From: Bacteroidales bacterium | GTDB lineage: Bacteria > Bacteroidota > Bacteroidia > Bacteroidales > VadinHA17 | Assembly (NCBI GenBank): GCA_013314865.1 | Contig: JABUEV010000077.1 | Span: forward strand, 1 to 8,701 | Direction: 5' to 3' | DNA length: 8,701 nt | Shown here: in pieces, positions 6,006 through 8,701 of the stretch | Layout of the letters: the number at the start of each line of letters is the position of its first letter | How positions within the stretch are numbered: position 1 is the first letter of the stretch | Translations under genes and position numbers: made by a program | The notes under the pieces: model-generated | What the model was told of the DNA's origin: nothing | Database searches by the model: none | What the model saw: only the letters and a program-made list of their open reading frames with translations

Positions 6006-6923
6006 TCAATAAAACATATTAAAAGCATAACCGCTGATCACTGCGGTGAGGAATACTGTTACAACGATTGCAGCAACCAGTTTTGGTTTAAATATCCCTG
6101 CAAGCATACTCATCTCAGGTATTGCCATGCCTGCACCGCCGATTACAAGTGCTATGACGGTTCCTATACTCATACCTTTTGCCATCAGAGCAATACCTAT
6201 TGGAATAGCCGTTTCAGCACGTATATAAAGTGGAATCCCGATAATTGCTGCCACCGGAATGGAAAAAGGATTATCAGGTCCGGCAATCTTAACAACAAAA
6301 TCCTGTGGCATATAACCGTAAATTGCTGCTCCCAGAGCGACTCCGATCAACAGGTAAATGAGAATCGGGCGCAAACTGTTCCATCCGCTCTTTAAGGCTG
6401 AAATCAATCTGTCTCTAAATCTTTTCGGTTTTTGTCCCAGCGCAATCCCAACAGAATTACCTGATTCACAGCAACATGTAGCTTTGGGTTTGAGATTCCT
6501 TATGTACTTTACACCGCCTGCTTTTTCGAGAAGGACCCCGAAGATCACTGAACATGCAAATGCAATTATAAAATAAATCAAAGCAGCTTTGGGATTAACG
6601 AGTGCAGCAAGCATTCCAATAATAATTGGATTCAGTAACGGAGATGATATCAGGAAAGACATCGCAGAACCAAATGGCACTTTCGCGTTAAGAAAACCGA
6701 TCGTCATCGGGATTGTTGAACATGCACAAAAAGGGGTCAGAGCCCCAAAACCTGCACCTATTATGTTTACTATTATACCTTTACCTGATAGTCTGTTCTG
6801 AATTTTTTCTTCAGGGATATACTGAAGAATGAGATCAATTATTGAACGTATTAAGATAAATAAGACAACAAGTTCTGCAGTAATTGTTACAAAGTATTTT
6901 AGTGTCTGGATCAGTGTGTTCAT
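6006..6923 (-). CDS. PF03773-family permease (ArsP_1/DUF318-like)
   Basis: A 305-residue inner-membrane protein with about eight hydrophobic segments in two halves. The hallmark is TPFCACSTIPM (63-73), the C-x-C-S-T-I-P motif of this permease family, followed by SFLISSPLLNP (89-99). The second half has the related RAETAIPIG (235-243) and GGAGMAIPEM (262-271) segments. The central cytoplasmic loop contains three consecutive cysteines (C150-C152), a plausible metal or metalloid docking site. Family members include ArsP, which exports trivalent organoarsenicals, and other putative metal(loid) permeases; the substrate here is not determined. The ATG at 6923 has no Shine-Dalgarno sequence. It lies 112 bp downstream of sigZ on the same strand with no exact -7 match between them, so co-transcription with sigZ is plausible. 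Confidence 0.85.
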   Translation of the reverse strand: MNTLIQTLKYFVTITAELVVLFILIRSIIDLILQYIPEEKIQNRLSGKGIIVNIIGAGFGALTPFCACSTIPMTIGFLNAKVPFGSAMSFLISSPLLNPIIIGMLAALVNPKAALIYFIIAFACSVIFGVLLEKAGGVKYIRNLKPKATCCCESGNSVGIALGQKPKRFRDRLISALKSGWNSLRPILIYLLIGVALGAAIYGYMPQDFVVKIAGPDNPFSIPVAAIIGIPLYIRAETAIPIGIALMAKGMSIGTVIALVIGGAGMAIPEMSMLAGIFKPKLVAAIVVTVFLTAVISGYAFNMFY

Positions 6924-6987
6924 TCTGAAAAAGGAAGTTTAATGTGATTATCAGTTTTAAAGGACTTTGAACAGTAAGACGAAACCT

Positions 6988-7023
6988 GCATCTGAAAAGA
7001 CACAAAATTCAGGTGCTTTTTTT
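6988..7023 (+). terminator. Terminator-like hairpin on the plus strand within the sigZ-permease spacer
   Basis: GCATCTGAA (6988-6996) pairs with TTCAGGTGC (7008-7016), nine pairs with one G-T wobble and an 11-base loop, followed by seven T (7017-7023). Read on the plus strand it looks like an intrinsic terminator, yet both flanking genes run leftward and no plus-strand gene is seen. On the minus strand the hairpin is preceded by an A-run and not followed by T residues, so there it would be only a structured spacer. Confidence 0.4.
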
Positions 7024-7035
7024 AAAAAAATTATG

Positions 7036-7638
7036 TCAGAGAGTTGATTTCTCTGCTATTTTAATAAGTGGTATGCAATTATCCCTGACTGTGCAATGTG
7101 AAAATTTTCCGCTTTTTGTGTATTTTATTTCACAGCATTCATGGAAAAGGTCTAATAGCATTTTCCTTGCCCGCTGAACTCTCATTTTTGTAGCCGAAAG
7201 ACTGATCCCCAGCTTCTCACCAATAATTTTAAGAGGAATATTTTCAATATCGCTCATGAATAAAGGTTCACTGTATTTAGCAGGAAGCAATTTAATCATT
7301 GGTATAAGAAAATCTGCTTCAGTATCACTTAGCTTTTCTATTTCATTTGGTATTGTATCCTGAAAGTCAATTTCTTCAAGCCTTTCTGACGGGGAACTTT
7401 TTCTGTAATGATCCACAAGTGTGTTTCGTGCCGTTTCAAAGAGCCATCCTCTCGGATTCTGTAAATATATGTTTTTGTTAAAAGCATTAATCAGTTTAAC
7501 CATCACCTCCTGAGCGATATCCTCAGACAGTTCAAAATCCCTGGTTTTACTTATCAGGTATCTTTTTAGCAGATTGTAGTTATCATTTATGATAAGGTTA
7601 ATATTACAGCATTCTGCCTGGTTATTGTCAATGCTCAT
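7036..7638 (-). CDS. sigZ: RNA polymerase sigma factor SigZ
   Basis: A 200-residue group-4 (ECF-like) sigma-70 factor that would direct RNA polymerase to a dedicated promoter set. Region 2 spans about 22-80, with SEDIAQEVMVKL (38-49) and PRGWLFETARNTLVDHYRK (62-80). Region 4 spans about 110-165, with LLPAKYSEPL (117-126) and the helix-turn-helix LKIIGEKLGISLSATKMRVQRAR (136-158, trimmed description: IGEKLG then ATKMRVQRAR). The C-terminal extension CCEIKYTKSGKFSHC (168-182), with a further Cys at 188, is the SigZ trademark in my knowledge of the family, where a CC...DRRG...C tail follows region 4. The cysteines could bind a metal or sense thiols (inference). No anti-sigma gene is adjacent; the permease is directly downstream. 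AGGA nine bases before the ATG and a -7 match at 7664-7671 support the start. It has an unusual amino-terminal C10-C11 pair. Confidence 0.88.
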   Translation of the reverse strand: MSIDNNQAECCNINLIINDNYNLLKRYLISKTRDFELSEDIAQEVMVKLINAFNKNIYLQNPRGWLFETARNTLVDHYRKSSPSERLEEIDFQDTIPNEIEKLSDTEADFLIPMIKLLPAKYSEPLFMSDIENIPLKIIGEKLGISLSATKMRVQRARKMLLDLFHECCEIKYTKSGKFSHCTVRDNCIPLIKIAEKSTL

Positions 7639-7663
7639 ATCTTATAATCCTGTAATCTGACGA

Positions 7664-7671
7664 CAAAATTA
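7664..7671 (-). promoter_or_regulatory. Predicted -7 element of sigZ
   Basis: The minus strand reads TAATTTTG, matching TAnnTTTG, 25 bases upstream of the sigZ ATG and downstream of the FmdE-gene terminator. It would start a transcript with a leader of about 18-20 bases and would make sigZ (and perhaps the permease gene) a separate unit. No -33 element is clear. Confidence 0.42.
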
Positions 7672-7700
7672 GAATTAAATATAAGCGGGAACACCTAAAA

Positions 7701-7736
7701 TAAAAAAAATGGACGATATTTAAAATCGGCCATTTT
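7701..7736 (-). terminator. Rho-independent terminator of the CDF-FmdE transcription unit
   Basis: On the minus strand AAAATGG (7730-7736 complement) pairs with CCATTTT (7706-7712), then after one mismatch CGAT pairs with ATCG (7725-7728 with 7714-7717) around a 7-base loop. A T-rich tract (TTTTTTTTATTTT, down to about 7697) follows. It lies 15 bp after the FmdE stop codon and separates that unit from sigZ. Confidence 0.72.
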
Positions 7737-7751
7737 ACTGCTAAATGAGTC

Positions 7752-8357
7752 TTATTTTTTTAAGGCGCAGTCGATGCAGACTTTTTTATCTCCTTTAATC
7801 CTTCCGTATTCCATAACCGTCATTTCACCGCATTCCTCGCAGACAAATCCGTCAAAACTGTCTTTTTTTGGTTCAAGGTCATAGTTAAACACTGGAGAAA
7901 TATTTATCAGTTTATCGTCAGGAGCATTCATAACGCCTTCAACCAGCTTATCAACTATCTCATCAGGTACGGAGCTTGCAGGCTTACCTAACATTCTGTA
8001 ATCATTGAAAAATACGGATTTTTTATTATTAAGCATTGCCTCAGCTTTTGGTGTGACCCTTACCGCCCTGCCAGTTGCTCTGTCAACTAATGTCACAGCC
8101 CATTTGCCTTTATGGGTTTTCTTAATATTCCCTTTCCCGAAGGTTGTTCCCATAATTACCTGAAGTCCGTCACCAAAACATGTTGCACAATGGTCTTCGC
8201 CTAAATCGACAAAAGCCACAAGCTGACCGTCTTTTGCACGTTCAACACCCAATGCGTTCATGGCAGCTGCGCCTGCTCTCAGACCCATTGGCATTGCCGG
8301 ACATTTATGCCCGTGAAATTTCTGCCCGAATTCGAGCCATTCTTTTGGATTAATCAT
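7752..8357 (-). CDS. FmdE-family protein with C-terminal zinc ribbon
   Basis: A 201-residue soluble protein. Residues 1-145 match the FmdE domain (named after subunit E of formylmethanofuran dehydrogenase): HGHKCPAMPMGLRAG (15-29) and DLGEDHCATCFGDGLQ (51-66) carry the conserved H15, H17, C19, C57 and C60. A TTFGKGNI segment (71-78) follows, a further conserved part of the domain. Residues 170-200 form a four-cysteine zinc ribbon, CEEC (173-176) and CIDC (194-197). Bacteria carrying such proteins usually lack the full formylmethanofuran enzyme, so the archaeal role should not be transferred; molybdopterin- or metal-related functions have been suggested for the family. It sits 28 bp downstream of a CDF metal-efflux gene on the same strand, most likely one operon, which favours a metal-handling role (inference). 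There is no Shine-Dalgarno sequence before the ATG. Confidence 0.85.
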   Translation of the reverse strand: MINPKEWLEFGQKFHGHKCPAMPMGLRAGAAAMNALGVERAKDGQLVAFVDLGEDHCATCFGDGLQVIMGTTFGKGNIKKTHKGKWAVTLVDRATGRAVRVTPKAEAMLNNKKSVFFNDYRMLGKPASSVPDEIVDKLVEGVMNAPDDKLINISPVFNYDLEPKKDSFDGFVCEECGEMTVMEYGRIKGDKKVCIDCALKK

Positions 8358-8385
8358 GTTCTTAATTTTTTAAGTTAAATATTTA

Positions 8386-8701
8386 TTAATGAATAATTTG
8401 TTTGCTGTCGTTAACAGTAAATTCAGGTTGAATTGTTGAATGACTTATATTGTATCCCGACAAAATGCTTTTAATTTTTCCAAGGATTCGCTCAAAACCA
8501 CTCACTTTTAAATCTTCTGAAACATCAATGTGGGCTTCAAACATAAGATCGTGTTCGTTTATCTGCCATACGTGTACATGGTGAATATTCTTAACTCCCG
8601 GGATATTTTCGATTTCTAAAGCGATTTTCTTAATATCAATTTCATCGGGTGTGAATTGCATGATTATTCTTAGCGAAGTTCTGAAAATTCCCCAGCTCAT
8701 A
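8386..8701 (-). CDS. Cation diffusion facilitator (CDF/CzcD-like) metal efflux protein, C-terminal part
   Basis: Only the last 104 or so residues are in the window; the gene runs off the right edge. The Met encoded at 8698-8700 is probably internal, because the visible part starts in the segment that follows the last membrane helix of CDF proteins (SWGIFRTSLRIIMQFTP, the usual 'ESxxILLxxTP' region). The cytoplasmic domain then shows PGVKNIHHVHVWQI (34-47, counting from that Met), EAHIDV (55-60) and ISHSTIQPE (85-93), matching the GVxxvHdlHvW, aHv and HxTiQxE signatures. These His residues bind Zn2+ or similar ions in characterised members. CDF proteins exchange Zn2+, Cd2+ or Co2+ for H+ across the inner membrane. 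It is followed 28 bp later by the FmdE-family gene. Confidence 0.87.
   Translation of the reverse strand, partial: MSWGIFRTSLRIIMQFTPDEIDIKKIALEIENIPGVKNIHHVHVWQINEHDLMFEAHIDVSEDLKVSGFERILGKIKSILSGYNISHSTIQPEFTVNDSKQIIH

Noticed and set aside
6589..6801. Plus-strand open frame within the permease gene
   Set aside because: Shadow of the conserved leftward permease; no initiation signal or domain.

Overview
The window reads as chromosomal DNA of a Bacteroidota species, probably of the Bacteroidales or a related order. The signs are an AT-rich background, matches to the Bacteroidota -7 promoter element TAnnTTTG upstream of several starts, few strong Shine-Dalgarno sequences, an RprX/RprY-like two-component pair and a SigZ-type sigma factor. 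TGA is used as a normal stop (histidine kinase, permease, sigZ), so the genetic code is standard. This assignment is inferred from gene content, not from a marker gene.

Layout, left to right. A hairpin with a T-tract at the left edge probably ends a rightward gene outside the window. Next come two leftward membrane transporters: a CPA-type cation:proton antiporter (66-1283) and a 12-helix MFS transporter (1390-2574). Upstream lies a leftward two-component operon, with the histidine kinase (3494-4750) first and its OmpR-family regulator (2787-3497) overlapping it by 4 bp. Diverging from the kinase is a small exported protein with 13 cysteines (4874-5218), followed by a strong terminator. A rightward SagB-type nitroreductase gene (5356-5991) is broken by one in-frame TGA. 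The right third is leftward: a PF03773 (ArsP/DUF318-like) permease, a SigZ sigma factor, an FmdE-family protein with a C-terminal zinc ribbon, and the C-terminal part of a CDF metal-efflux protein running off the right edge.

The common theme is metal or thiol stress. The sensor kinase carries five cysteines in its extracytoplasmic domain, the divergent gene encodes a secreted metallothionein-like protein, and metal transport is represented by a CDF protein and an ArsP-like permease. The most interesting part is the 123-bp divergent promoter region (4751-4873). It holds four TAAC-containing direct repeats spaced 11, 10 and 11 bp, the arrangement typical of OmpR-family binding sites, lying between two oppositely oriented -7 elements. 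This suggests a self-contained circuit in which a cysteine-bearing sensor controls its own operon and a cysteine-rich exported effector. The identity of the ligand is inference.

No stretch over 300 bases lacks a gene. The longest spacer is 2575-2786. I saw no rRNA, tRNA, CRISPR array or insertion sequence.
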